Source of the DNA: Zygaena filipendulae
Lineage: Eukaryota > Arthropoda > Insecta > Lepidoptera > Zygaenidae
Assembly: GCA_907165275.2 (NCBI GenBank)
Contig: OU015672.1
Coordinates: forward strand, 8,600,501-8,664,500
Direction: 5' to 3'
Length of the DNA: 64,000 bases
Shown: positions 1 through 10,199 of the stretch, piece by piece
How positions within the stretch are numbered: position 1 is the stretch's first letter
How the letters are laid out: every line of letters starts with the position of its first letter
Notes under the pieces: generated by a model
Databases searched by the model: none
What the model was told of the DNA's origin: nothing
The model's input: only the letters and a program-made list of their open reading frames with translations
Position numbers and translations under genes: made by a program

Positions 1-225
1 ATTATGTGACGACATGGAAAGTACCTGTCCATAAATAACTATTAACCCGAATTTTCCGATCTAGCGCCAGTGCTCGCAAGCCTTGTTATCGTCTGGTGAC
101 CGCAAATAATAGGATGTACTACAAATTCAGTGTAATAATTCTGTCGTTAGCGCATCGCTCGAGCCACGTTCGAGCGAACAAACCTCTAACAATCATCGAA
201 CCGTTTCGATTCGGTAATGAAGTGT

Positions 226-455
226 TTTACCCGCGTTAATTTCGGAGATCCCGCGGGTATTCCGAGATACAAGTACTTACTACCCTATACTTTTTCTGTA
301 CCTATCCTTGACAACGTGAAGGTTGTATGCAAAATTTAATGTAGTCTCTTCGGAGTTCCCGTGAGAATTCCGGGATAAAAAGTAACCTATGTCCTTTTCT
401 GTACCCCTGACAATGTTTATGCAAAATTGTGGTGATCGGTCGAGCCGTTTAGAAG
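226..455 (+). repeat. CTAGCTG-family short repeat, two partial copies
   Basis: Two consecutive partial copies, near 226-340 and 340-455, share the CCCGCG..GGAATTCCGGGAT core and the 'ccctgacaa..gatcgg..gagccgttt' middle of the most abundant repeat in the window. The right part is cut by an insertion and resumes at about 599-658 ('aagcgtgaaagcgttac..tataatattagtaag'). A full copy runs CTAGCTG, CCGCGGTTTCACCCGCG, GGAATTCCGGGATAAAAAGTA, a variable middle, then TATAATATTAGTA, for 170-210 bp. It has no ORF and no pol III boxes that I can see. I leave the class open (SINE-like or Helitron-derived). Confidence 0.6.
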
Positions 456-598
456 ATGAAGAAGAAGAAGAAGAAAATACATTTATTTCAGCACAACACA
501 CAAGAAAAAGATACAAACACAAGCAATGCCTAATCTAAATTTGTACACAATTCATATCTCTTGCATGTTTTTTATATATATATCTTTTGCATGCATTG
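456..598 (-). mobile_element. 5'-truncated LINE tail with (TTC)n end
   Basis: Read on the minus strand, the segment ends with an AATAAA signal (gctgaaataaatgtatttt) followed by (CTT)n, the pattern of a LINE 3' end. The same 3' sequence recurs at 9986-10199 with a (TTTC)n tail. It interrupts a CTAGCTG-family repeat, and 'gttta' occurs at both junctions, so it is an insertion into the older repeat. No coding part is retained. Boundaries are approximate. Confidence 0.45.
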
Positions 599-744
599 TT
601 TAAGCGTGAAAGCGTTACAAACAAACTCACTTTCGCATTTATAATATTAGTAAGGATTTCGCGAGAATAGGGTACTTCCATTTCATTTCATTTCATTCAT
701 ACTTTCCTGGGTATGAAATAGAAGACTTATATTTAGTGTGACAG

Positions 745-812
745 TACATAGGGTTCTTTTTATCTAAATCCGATCCCGATTAGCGCGAGTAAAGCCGCGG
801 GGAACAGCTAGT
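745..812 (-). repeat. CTAGCTG-family repeat fragment
   Basis: Only the terminal part (gcgcgagtaaagccgcgggg..cagctagt) is present, in reverse orientation. Confidence 0.5.
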
Positions 813-875
813 GCTCAATAAAATTAAATAGGATTAAAAGAAAATTTTATATCATCATTGACACATTAGGGATAT

Positions 876-1020
876 TTATTTCAAAGGCACGCCGCTATCG
901 ATCTGGGGGTCTGCCGGGGTGGCGGGGGCGGAGAGGGGGGCGGCCGGGGGGGCGGGCAGGGGTCGCGGGGGGCGGGAGCATCTAATAATACGTCTTTGTA
1001 AGCCGAACTCTATATCAGGT
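876..1020 (-). CDS. candidate terminal coding exon, Pro/Ala-rich C-terminus
   Basis: On the minus strand a pyrimidine-rich acceptor (ctctccgactgttgctccag) is followed by 47 codons beginning PDIEFGLQRRIIRC, then a Pro/Ala-rich stretch, and ending SGVPLK and TAA. The stop codon overlaps an AATAAA signal at 875-880, as in a compact last exon. GC content is far above the surroundings, because of the G-run block on the plus strand at 901-977. I do not recognise the protein. It could belong with the minus-strand exon at 58119-58388, but nothing directly links them. The alternative is a GC-rich simple-sequence island that is open by chance. The frame, acceptor and poly(A) signal are seen; the gene itself is inferred. 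Confidence 0.33.
901..977 (+). repeat. G-rich tract with quadruplex-forming runs
   Basis: At least six runs of three or more G lie within 77 bp on the plus strand, separated by short loops. This meets the usual G-quadruplex pattern (four G3+ runs, loops up to 7 nt). It coincides with the Pro/Ala-rich reading frame on the other strand. Confidence 0.6.
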
Positions 1021-1523
1021 CTGGAGCAACAGTCGGAGAGTTCGTTTGTGGTTCTTCAAGGACCTAATTTAACACGCTAAAAATTAAATGTATCCTTTAG
1101 GTATATTCCAGAATGAACTACTGACACAATATAGTCAAGTCAGTTTGGTGATGTGAACACCTCGTCCTGATTTCGAGTTTCGACCAACGCAATTCTGTAT
1201 ATACCCATACAATATTTTTGTTGAAACATTATTTTATTTAACGTTTGTATTTTTGTTTATTTATGCTATTGTTTTTTTTTCTTCTTTATTAAATTAAGTA
1301 GATAAATTATATTTTGTAATTCAAAGGAATGCTGCTGGCGCCTGGAAAACAGTTTAAACTAGTTTAGGCGCTAGTGAACTAATGTAATAACATAATGGTT
1401 TTTTTTAAGAAATAAACTTGTTACTTATTTAAGAAATAAACTTATTATACTTATTAATATGAGTGTTGTTCTAATCTGTCGAGGGAAGCAAAGAATCGTT
1501 TTCGCGAACTAAATTATTTGACA
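1021..1523. other. AT-rich non-coding stretch
   Basis: Homopolymer T runs and a short direct repeat of 'taagaaataaact' near 1406-1442. I see no convincing ORF, RNA gene or transposon end. Confidence 0.6.
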
Positions 1524-1704
1524 CTAGCTGTTCCCCGCATTAATTTCGGAGTTGCCGCGGGGATTCCGGGACAAAAAGTACCCTATATCCTTCATTGTAC
1601 CCCTGACAATATGTATGCAAAACTTCACGATGATCGGTTGAGCCGTTAAGGCGTGAAATCGTAACAGACAGACAGAGTTACTTTCGCATTTATAATATTA
1701 GTCT
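1524..1704 (+). repeat. CTAGCTG-family repeat, near full length
   Basis: Runs from ctagctgttccccgc to tataatattagt with the whole core, including 'gagccgttaaggcgtgaaa' and a cagacagacag motif before the tail. Confidence 0.7.
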
Positions 1705-1859
1705 TACGGGGACAGACGTCCGAGATCAGGTACCGCTGGAGTTTTCTTTTCAACTCAGAAACTCAGTATGTACTATGTAAGTACCTAGTTTATGTCTTGA
1801 CCTAACGTTTGGGATATAACTTTTATTCCAGTTCAACCAAGGTTTCCAAGGGTATCCCG

Positions 1860-2790
1860 ATCCTAATAAAATGTTCCCTCGAGTCTACGAGCTACGAAAC
1901 CAGTCCCACGTAAATATAGTAGCATGCCGTTTATTTTATTAGCTACAAACGTACTACGTATAGTCAATGCCTACGAATTCGTAGCTCACACGCTACGTAG
2001 GCTACGAGGCTCAAAGGAGCTATTTGACTACGACAACAGCACCTGTAGGCCTGTGCTACGATAAACACAATATGATTATGATTATTATGAAGTCAATGTC
2101 TACTTATTCGTAGATCATACGCTACTTTACGAGGCTCAAAATTCTGCAGCATTTCAATGTGGCTGCCATATGGTAAAACAAAGTACTTGTTACTCAATAA
2201 ATTTTAAAGCAGCAGCGAAAAAAGAAAATCGCTTATTTAAAACAAATCTTCCATAGTTAAAAAAATTTCTTAATTTATTATCTCTAAGAGTAAAGCCTTT
2301 TTTATGGTTGTTGCAGCTGAATAAATTTTACAGGAGCAGCAAATAAAAAGGAAATCGCTTTATTAAAAACAAATCTTCCATAATTTAAAAATCTTCTTAA
2401 TTTTAATTTCTCTAAGACTAAAGCCTTTTTGATGGTTGTCAGTATGCAGCAACGTCCATTATACATGAAAGGTGGCAAAAATGCAAAATATTCCTTTCGA
2501 AAAAAAATACAGTTACTTTGTTTTACCGTAGAGTAGCCGAATTACTACGAATTCGTAGCCGGATGCTACGAGGCTTAAGGAGCTATTTGACTACGACACA
2601 ACAGCACCTGTGGGTCTGTGCTACGATAAACACATAATAATTATGTAGTCAACGTCTACGAATTCGTAGCCCGTACGCTACGTGTGCTACGAAGCTTATG
2701 GGAGCTGTTTGTTGTAGGTCCGTGCTACGAGAAACATTGTAGCAAAGCAAAAGCTACGGTCGTAGTTAGTAATTTACGAGGCTACGTACC
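1860..2790. repeat. composite repeat of CTACGAATTCGTAG-type palindromes
   Basis: Short motifs ctacga and tcgtag, often as the palindrome CTACGAATTCGTAG or GCTACGTAG, recur dozens of times in two blocks (about 1880-2140 and 2530-2790). Each block holds two diverged copies of a 110-120 bp unit containing 'gagctatttgactacgac' and 'ctgtgctacgataaacac'. Between the blocks lie a tandem duplication (2198-2460) and a short inverted pair (GGTAAAACAAAGTA near 2170; its complement near 2514). The symmetrical plan suggests one structured element, but I could not identify a target duplication. Confidence 0.5.
2198..2460. repeat. tandem duplication, period about 130 bp
   Basis: Two adjacent copies share 'aaatcgctt', 'aacaaatcttccata', 'tctctaag.ctaaagcctttt' and 'atggttgt' in the same order. 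They sit in the middle of the palindrome-rich composite. Confidence 0.6.
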
Positions 2791-3013
2791 GTATGAATTT
2801 TTTTAACTTAGGTCGTAAATGGGCGAATATTTAAAGCCACAATGCAAGGATACGGACACAGGTATGTAGAAAATGCGTATTTGTTACCCGGTAATTACAA
2901 TTTTGTTTTATTCCCAGTATTTCGTTATTAAACGCAGCCACCGTGAAAGCGGCTGCCATTGCCACGCGCGTACATCACTGGCTGGGCGCAGGGCTGTCAC
3001 TATTGCAATATAT

Positions 3014-3333
3014 GGGGATGTTGACTACTTTTGAAAATCTAAATTCTAATTACTCGGTTACTAGTTAGAAAATACAAAAACAATAGACACGTATTTTTTG
3101 CTTTTTCAAATAAATTAAAATATACAGAGATAGAGCGCATTAAAGTTTTGAGGGGGTCGTGACGTCACCAACCACTAAAACCGCCATACAAACTGTCCTC
3201 ATAGTGACGACACGCGAAATTTCAACTCAATGTATCGCCGTTATTTTTTGATTACGTAAAAAAATAAAAAATACGTGTCCAATATTTTTTATAAATCTAC
3301 AAGATGGACTAAAAAAAATTAGTCAACATGCCC
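3014..3333 (+). mobile_element. 320-bp MITE carrying TGACGTCA, copy 1
   Basis: Terminal inverted repeats of the form GGGATGTTGACTA..TAGTCAACATGCCC bound a 320-bp non-coding element. It contains gtgacgtcac in the middle and a second, degraded site (tagtgacgacac). Four more copies are annotated at 5023, 6507, 14733 and about 22619. The flanking AT-rich duplication is unclear (3-4 bp), so the superfamily is left open. Confidence 0.65.
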
Positions 3334-3550
3334 ATTATGCAATTTATTTTCTTTCCCCTATGTTCTGACAAGGATAACCTTTTTATTAAGATGTATAAAT
3401 TAACTCTTAAGTATTTTAAGAAAACATTGTCACAGTATTTTCTAGAAAATAAGACGCTTTTCAACTGAGCTGTTATACGTTACGACTTTGTTAATGTCTT
3501 AGATTGTAAACATTTTAATGTGAGGGATTATTTTAATTTTTTGAGAGTAA

Positions 3551-3584
3551 ATTCTTATTTATAAATTAATTTATAAATAAGAAT
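3551..3584. repeat. 34-bp perfect palindrome centred on TTAA
   Basis: The 17-bp half attcttatttataaatt is followed directly by its exact reverse complement, with TTAA at the centre. It abuts a CTAGCTG-family repeat. Confidence 0.8.
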
Positions 3585-3765
3585 GCGTTAATTTCGGAAT
3601 TACCACAGGAATTCCAGTGTGGACAATACATATGAACCTTGCTCACAGTGTATCTATTGGTGAAAACCGCATGAAAATCCGTACAGTAGTTTTTGAGTTT
3701 ATTGCGAACAGACATACAGACAGACAGACGTAGCGGAGGAGTTTGCTTTATAATATGTAAGGATT
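3585..3765 (+). repeat. CTAGCTG-family repeat, variant middle
   Basis: Core 'gttaatttcgga..ggaattcc', then the variant middle 'tctattggtgaaaaccgcatgaaaat' and a tail with cagacagacagac and ataatatgtaagg. Confidence 0.6.
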
Positions 3766-4626
3766 ATCATTTCTCATAAACTCCGTTAGAGAGATGAGTT
3801 TTAGAATTCTTACTTTAACTGTCATAACTAGATATACATATCTTAGTGGCTCTTTGATGTGTTAAACCCGCTTTTTAATATTTGGATCGCTGCGGTGACC
3901 AGGTCTTTTCTGAAGGTTAAATCCTGGCAGGTGCAGTTCATGCTCTCGAGGAGTTGGAGTAGATGCTCAGAGCCACAAACTCGACAGATGACAGCTATAA
4001 TGCTTTCAATGAGGCAGATGAAGACTGATAGACTATCAGCTAGTTGCACCTTAACAAATTCAAAGGAATCCGAAAGAAATGGCGTTGTTGATCCAGATTG
4101 AACAGAGTGACAACCCTAGCTTAGATGTACATTGTACGCTACTGTAATGTACCTACCGGAGCGAGCAAAATGAATATCATACAGTTGACGTGTCAGGAAA
4201 TTTGCATACTAAATGTAGCGCATTAAAACTGAACTTAAAAACGAGCGTCCATGCGTTTGATGGCATAAAGTACAAGTAAAGAACGTTTAAAAAACCTCAA
4301 CTGCATAAAAAGGCGACGTAGAACCATATACATGAATTAGTAGAAAATTTGTGGAAAAATGTAAATAAATTGTAACGTATCGTGGTAAATAAATTGCAGT
4401 CGGAGACATAAAATATGTAGCAGAAGTTGCAGCAAAAAGATGAATCTGATAGCTCCCACTGCAATTATTTATCCGGACACGATCTCAACTGCATGATATT
4501 AATTTTGTTATGTCTGAATATGTTTCGTATATTATCTTTTTTCAGTATTTATATTATATGCACTCATATTTTAGACTTTTTAATTTTTAAATTTGCCTTT
4601 ATTTGCCTTCTCCTTAATTATTCATA
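3766..4626. other. non-coding stretch without recognisable features
   Basis: Short open frames of 67-80 codons occur on both strands but lack codon structure, splice context or similarity that I recognise. Confidence 0.6.
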
Positions 4627-4826
4627 CTAATATTATAAATGCGAAAGTAACTCTGTCTGTCTGTCGGTCTGTTACGCTTTCACGCCTTAAGGACTCAACC
4701 GATGTTTATGAAATTTTGCATATACGTTGTCAGGAGAACATAGAAGGACATAGGGTACTTAGTGTCCTGGGACTCCCGCGGGAACTTCGAAATTACCGCG
4801 GGTGAAACCGCGGGGGACAGCTGGTT
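4627..4826 (-). repeat. CTAGCTG-family repeat, full length
   Basis: Reverse orientation, from actaatattataaatgcgaaag to ccgcgggggacagctgg, with all internal blocks present. Confidence 0.75.
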
Positions 4827-4831
4827 AGGTA

Positions 4832-4981
4832 TAAATGCGAATGTGTGTTGTTTATATTTTGTTTGTTATGATTTCACGATTTAACTACTCAATCTATAAT
4901 GAAATTTTACAGACATATTGTCAGAGGTACAGAGAAGGAAATTTATACCGGGATTCCCGCGGGAACTGCGAAATAGCTAGT
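4832..4981 (-). repeat. CTAGCTG-family repeat, diverged copy in tandem
   Basis: Follows the preceding copy in the same orientation after 5 bp; it ends 'gggaactgcgaaatagctagta', lacking the CCGCGG block. Confidence 0.6.
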
Positions 4982-5022
4982 ACTTCTAGTACTTAATACA
5001 TAGAGTTTATTCCATCGCAATT

Positions 5023-5346
5023 GGGTATTCTCCAAGGTATGAATATCAAAATTCTAATTAGTCCGTCAGTTAGAAAATAAAAAAATAATAGACACCTATT
5101 TTTTTCTTTTTCAATTTAATGAAAATGAACATAGATAAAGCGCATTAAAGTTTAGGGTGGGGGACTCGTGACGTCAATATTCATTATAAGCGCCATACAA
5201 ACCACACCGAATTGTGACGTCACGCGAAATTTCAACTCAATGTATCTCTGTTCTTTTTTGAGTACGTAAAAAAAGAAAAAATACGTGTCCAATATTTTTT
5301 ACTAATCTACACGATGGACTAAAAAAAAAATTTTTGTCAAGTAGCC
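5023..5346 (+). mobile_element. 320-bp MITE carrying TGACGTCA, copy 2
   Basis: Same family as 3014-3333, with weaker ends (gggtattc..gtagcc). It has two intact TGACGTCA octamers, at 5169-5176 and 5215-5222. AATT lies at both borders and is a possible 4-bp target duplication. Confidence 0.6.
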
Positions 5347-5458
5347 AATTGGTTCACGAAGAGATGAGTTACTTTATGACAGGTAAAAATTTTAAACGAC
5401 GTTTTCTAAAGAGCACTTTGCAAACAACTCGAGCGGAGCCGCGGCCAAGTTAGTATAG

Positions 5459-5461
<3 letters not shown>

Positions 5462-5498
<37 letters not shown>
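5462..5498. repeat. (GT)n microsatellite
   Basis: About 18 uninterrupted GT units. Confidence 0.95.
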
Positions 5499-5501
<3 letters not shown>

Positions 5502-5698
5502 GAAAAGAGCTGGAAGGTTGTACAATAAAAAAATCATGAGCAATAAAAACATTGTTCAAATTCAAAACCGTGTCTGCGCTATTTGCCGTAACGAGCCCCC
5601 TGGGGTGCAGCGAGTAGCAGTTGCTAGTTGTAAAACGAACTGTTCCCGTTATAACGGACGGACGTGCAGACGTCATTCGAAGGTAGTACACAATATTA

Positions 5699-5808
5699 TC
5701 CTACTAATATTATGAATGTGAAAGTGTGGATGTTTGGATGTTTGTTACTCAATCACGCAAAAACGGCTGAACGGATTTAGATGGATGATGATGATGATGA
5801 TGATGATG
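5699..5808 (-). repeat. CTAGCTG-family fragment ending in (GAT)n
   Basis: Holds the 'ctactaatattat..tttgttactcaatcacgcaaaaacggctgaacgg' half, then passes straight into about nine GAT units where the rest of the repeat should be. Confidence 0.6.
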
Positions 5809-6107
5809 CTCAAATGGATGGAGAAGAGCATTCGCTACGACTGATCATCTCTTCTCACTGCAACGTGCATTGATTGCGCGGTGTAACTTACATATTATTA
5901 TAATATACTATGTTATGTTAGGTGCTATGGGTTGCTGCTATGATCGTGCGCCATCGACTATAATTTAATCTTCTTTCTGTAAGTACATATATATTGTATT
6001 TAATGCCAGATGTGACACGGAATAAACCCTGCTGGGTTTTTGTGTCTGACGTAAAAAATTTTGTACTTTTTTCTTAGTAAATAAATAATAATAAATAAAA
6101 AAAAAAA

Positions 6108-6375
6108 AATGATGAAATTTGGCATGCACGTTGTCAGGGGCACAGAGAAGGACATAGGGTACTTTTTACCCCGGAATTCCCGCAAAAACTCCGAAATTAC
6201 CGCGGTAATGTATATAATCACAATAAACAACACTCAATCCCACACTGAGCTATAAGCTTTTTATCGTGGAAACATAATTTTCTACTACTAGCTGTGTCCC
6301 GCGGTCTCACCCGCGTGAGTTTTAGGATCTCGCAGGTACTTTTCAGATCAGGAACCTCCGCGGGCATACAAAGAA
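6108..6375. repeat. two CTAGCTG-family fragments in opposite orientation
   Basis: 6108-6210 is a minus-strand fragment (gcatgcacgttgtcaggggc..aattaccgcgg). 6288-6375 is a plus-strand fragment beginning ctagctgtgtcccgcgg. Confidence 0.55.
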
Positions 6376-6506
6376 CAACTCACCAAACCTTCATCATCGG
6401 ATTAATTAGTTTATGAATGCATATAGGACAATTGACATTCATTATTATTTTTCCATGAATGAAAAAATACCTTTTTACTTACTATAAAATACTTGCCCTG
6501 ACAATT

Positions 6507-6826
6507 GGGATGTTGACTACTTTTAAAAATCAAAATTCTAATTAGTCCGTCGGTTAGAAAATAAAAAAACAATCGACACGTATTTTTTGCTTTTTCAAAT
6601 AAATTAAAATATACAGAGATAAAGCGCATTAAAGTTTAGGGTGAGGGGGTCGTGACGTCACTAACCACAAAACCGCCATACAAACTGTCAGAATAGTGAC
6701 GTCACGCGAAATTTCAACTCAATATATCGCCGCTATTTTTTGATTACGTAAAAAAAAAAAATACGTGTCCAGTATTTTTTAATAATCTACAAGACGGACT
6801 AAAAAAAAAATTAGTCAACATGGCCC
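6507..6826 (+). mobile_element. 320-bp MITE carrying TGACGTCA, copy 3
   Basis: The best-preserved copy: GGGATGTTGACTA..TAGTCAACATGGCCC, flanked by ATT on each side. Intact TGACGTCA lies at 6653-6660 and 6697-6704, each inside GTGACGTCAC. Confidence 0.7.
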
Positions 6827-7249
6827 ATTACTCCATGAACCAAGTGGCAATGGAGCAAAAAGAACACCAGTTTTTTAACCACAACGACAGTTAAAAAAAA
6901 GTCGGAAAGTGACAGGAAAGTTTTTATTTCGCTACATGAATGTGTTCCCGAGGGGACGCCAAGGTTCACGCATGCACGCGTTCGGACACTGGTAGGTATA
7001 AAAGGTTGGGCTTGGGACAAAATTGTGTGCTTATCCCGTCTCGACCGCTTGTATCCAATGTGATAGATGGGGCGGGCAGTAAATTTATTTAGAACATTAT
7101 TTTGTTGACTCCCTTTTTATTTTCATGACGCGAAACACGTATTAACAAAGAAATAGTACATTGTTATCCTAGGGGTGAAAGTAACTAATAGATCGAGGCG
7201 CCAATAGATCGAGGGACTAAATAAGTCTTTCTCCCGAGGATAACACTGT

Positions 7250-7735
7250 GCTTTTCATTACGAATGCAAGGAAAGTCAAAATAAAAATAGGAATTAGCTA
7301 AAGAAAAGATGAGTGAAGATCGGATAGTCGCTTGACACTTTCCCACCTATTTCTTTTTCTTTGACCGGCTAGCTATTCAGCCAGTATTTTTTATTTACAT
7401 TCTGGCGACCTAAAAAAAATATTATCTTTAATTATTAAGTATTAATTAAAGAAAATAAAAAAATATAAATAGGAATTAGCTTAAGAAAAAGTGAGTGAAT
7501 TTTATTTTAATTAATACCTACTTAAACTTTACGTTATTTCAATTTTACATCGCGCTGGCTGTATAGAAAGTTGAAACATGGTTCAATAGAAATGTGAAAA
7601 TAGACCTAGTTTTTTTTTAATAATTTGACAGTTGTCAGTTGAAAGCGATTCTCCCTAGGGCTGAAAAGGGTTACTTTCAACCCGCTTCTCAGGCAACTTC
7701 AGACCTACTTTCCGAGTATGAGTAATGAAAAGAAA
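7250..7735. repeat. diverged inverted-repeat segment
   Basis: An arm around 7250-7280 (cttttcattac..ggaaagt) is complemented around 7703-7735. Inside, 'ataggaattagct.aagaaaa' occurs twice as a direct repeat (7287 and 7470). Probably a decayed MITE; no target duplication was resolved. Confidence 0.3.
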
Positions 7736-7819
7736 TATACATTATAGCTAGCTATTTTAAGGATTCACAATAACAAATTTTACTATTCATTATATTAATT
7801 TAAATTATTTATTATTGAC

Positions 7820-8128
7820 TAGTAGCGCCCGGCGGTTTCAACCGCGTAAAACGTTTTTATATACATAACAACTTTTTTTCCCGACATCCGATTTAAATGA
7901 AACAAAGCCTAAATGTGTACACTAAGCTTAATCTACCTGTGAAAACCGCATGACAATCAGTTTCGGTAGATTCGGAGATTATCGCGAACAGACAGACAGA
8001 CAGAAAATAACTTTAAAAACCTTTTTTTATGGTTGGTTACTCTTCTTTTATAGCTCCATGTCAATTTTTGTTAAAAATATTCAATGTACAGAATCGCGGA
8101 TTGTACTCTTTTATTATAGTATAGATGA
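7820..8128 (+). repeat. CTAGCTG-related repeat, long variant
   Basis: Shares the CCGGCGGTTTCAACCGCG head but has a distinct middle (cccgacatccgatttaaatg, 'acctgtgaaaaccgcatgac', 'ttcggagattatcgcgaacagac') and a tail 'tattatagtatagatgag'. The same variant recurs at 28773 and 56470. Confidence 0.6.
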
Positions 8129-8464
8129 GTAATGTTTTCATAATGCTTGTATAAATTTTATCAGTTGAAAATGAAGCTGAAATTATATGTACATTTGGCT
8201 CAAATTGTTTGTCGTTTGATTCATTTAATAATAATAGATAGATAGATAGGCACTCTTCATCCGACGCATTGAAATGATGAATTTAAACACAAAATTTCAT
8301 TTGAATCATATTTAGGGCCTTCAAATAAGCCGCCTCTTCCTATGCCTGATAAAATGTATCAATCGAGCCTAAAGGGGTCAGTAATAACGTCGACATAAGT
8401 GATCTATTTATCCAATGTTTCAACTCTTTCCACTTTTTTAGTAAATTAATGATTTGATTTAATA

Positions 8465-8668
8465 TAATCCTACTAATATTATAAATGTGAAAGTGTAGAT
8501 GTTTGGATGTTTGTAACTCAATCACGCTAAAACGGCTGAACGGATTTGGATGAAATTTGGCATGCACGTTGTCAGGGGTACAGAGAAGGATATAGGTTAC
8601 TTATTATCCCGGGATTCTCGCGGAAACTCTGAAATTACCGCGGGTGAAACTGCGGGGCACAGCTAGTC
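8465..8668 (-). repeat. CTAGCTG-family repeat, full length, tandem member 1
   Basis: Complete copy from cctactaatattataaatg to gcggggcacagctagt. The next copy starts with no spacer. Confidence 0.8.
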
Positions 8669-8866
8669 CTACTAATATTATAAATGTGAAAGTGTGGATG
8701 TTTGGATGTTTGTTACTCAATCACGCAAGAACGGCTCAACGGATTTGGATGAAATTTGGCATGCACGTTGTCAGGGGTACAGAGAAGGACATAAGGTACT
8801 TTTTATCCCGGAATTCCCGTGGGAACTCCGAAATTACCGCGGGTGAAACCGCGGGGCATAGCTAGT
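8669..8866 (-). repeat. CTAGCTG-family repeat, full length, tandem member 2
   Basis: Head-to-tail with the preceding copy and highly similar to it. The direct junction suggests repeated insertion at the same end sequence or duplication of the unit. Confidence 0.8.
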
Positions 8867-8908
8867 CTTTAACAATAGTAATTACCTAATTAAAATTAAT
8901 TAGTCATT

Positions 8909-9259
8909 ATGCCAATTGTCAGCAGATTCTTTGAACTTATTAGGAATGATTGTTTCAGAACGCGCCTTCTCGAAATTCGAATCACAAAAATTCAATATGA
9001 ATGTCTTCATCATCCTCGAAACATAACAATTTCGCCGACTTGTATAGCCATTATGCAAAAGAGTAGGTTCGGATGGCGGGCCTCCGCCGAGGGCGGGCGG
9101 CGGGCGGGCGGCGACGCGCGGCGCGCCCGTCCGGCGCCGCCCGCCCTGTTTGTGTTGGACCACGAGTATACACTGGAATCACCCGGAAACACAATCGTGA
9201 AGGAAATCAAAGTCGATTCTGATATTGTATTTGAGAGGTGCTTAAGACATTCAATATAT
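8909..9259. CDS. GC-rich candidate exon, strand uncertain
   Basis: A sharply GC-rich block (9065-9150) lies inside open frames on both strands. Plus-strand frame: 117 codons from ATG at 8909, with a C-terminal part (LFVLDHEYTLESPG, then VKEIKVDSDIVFE) that looks protein-like. Minus-strand frame: an acceptor-like tgattccag at about 9175-9183 leads into a Gly/Pro/Arg-rich segment (GGRRRTGAP, GGGPPSEPTLLHNGY). GC-rich islands of this kind in an AT-rich insect genome are often exons or promoters. I recognise neither product, and chance openness in GC-rich DNA is a real alternative. Confidence 0.25.
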
Positions 9260-9267
9260 TAAACACA

Positions 9268-9345
9268 AGTTGTTTCCCGCAGATTCACCCGCGGTGATTT
9301 CGGAGTTACCGCGAGAATTCCGGGTTAAAAAGTACCCTATGTTAT
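9268..9345 (+). repeat. CTAGCTG-family repeat fragment
   Basis: Head half only (gttgtttcccgcagattcac..aaaagtaccctatg). Confidence 0.5.
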
Positions 9346-9478
9346 GTCATAAGTGATTTTATTTTGATCGTCTAAATATTTGTTTAGTTCAACGATTCTT
9401 TTCTCTTTATATTATTGGTAGATATTGATATAGGCTATAATTTCCAGCAAGTCGCCACGGCGCGACGTTGATCTTTAA

Positions 9479-9676
9479 CTAGCTGTCCCCCGCGGTTTCA
9501 CCCAAAATAATTTCGGAGTTCCCGTGGAAATTTCGGGATAAAAGTAACCTTATCACTCAAGACTACCTGCCTAAAAATAAAAGAATTTTCAATATCAGTT
9601 CAGTAGATAGATCCAGACACCCCCTACAACGTCACAAACTCACAAACTTTACCTTTTTATAATATTAGTATAGATT
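9479..9676 (+). repeat. CTAGCTG-family repeat
   Basis: Starts actagctgtcccccgcgg and ends tataatattagtatagat. Its middle resembles the copies at 31330 and 32440 (gatccagacaccccctaca). Confidence 0.65.
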
Positions 9677-9985
9677 AACGATTGATATCAAAAACAAACT
9701 TCGCATTACGCAGCCATTTTGTGTAAAATTGTCAACATGAACAAAATGTCGTCTACGTTTTCACGAAATAAATTGTCGAGTGGGGTGACACTTCTCGCTG
9801 GCTCCCGACATCGACGCGGCGTCGCTTCGCTTCAAACAACTTGACAGCTCGTCAATGGATGCACCGAATCGCTCGTCGCTAAACTTTGAACGGGAGAAAT
9901 GCTTTTAAAGGGAGTGCGGGAGCTTTTCAGAACTGGCTGTTGAGATTCCAGGATAAAAATACCCGATATGAAGGCGTGGAAGCTA

Positions 9986-10199
9986 TGAAAGAAAGAAAGA
10001 AAGAAAATACATTTATTTCAGCACAACACAAGAAAAAGAGACAAACATAAACAGTACCTAATCTAAAGGAGACATAATATCTCTTGCATGCTCTGCCGAA
10101 AGGGTCACTAACTCAGCATTAGGTAGGAGCGGGAACACCTAGCGCTGGTTTTCAGTTGGCAGCCCGCTGTCAGGCACGGACGGGAGTAACAAAAGAAGA
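9986..10199 (-). mobile_element. 5'-truncated LINE 3' end with (TTTC)n tail
   Basis: The minus strand reads a non-coding 3' region, an AATAAA signal (gctgaaataaatg) and a (TTTC)n tail at 9986-10005. The terminal part matches 456-598. A shorter relative with GAAAGAAAG lies near 21146. No ORF is kept. Confidence 0.45.

Noticed and set aside
5518..5715. 65-codon Cys-containing frame after the GT microsatellite
   Set aside because: The cysteines have no domain spacing and the frame runs into a CTAGCTG-family repeat.
6995..7002. TATAAAAG near 6997 as a promoter
   Set aside because: No initiator at the expected distance and no exon downstream.
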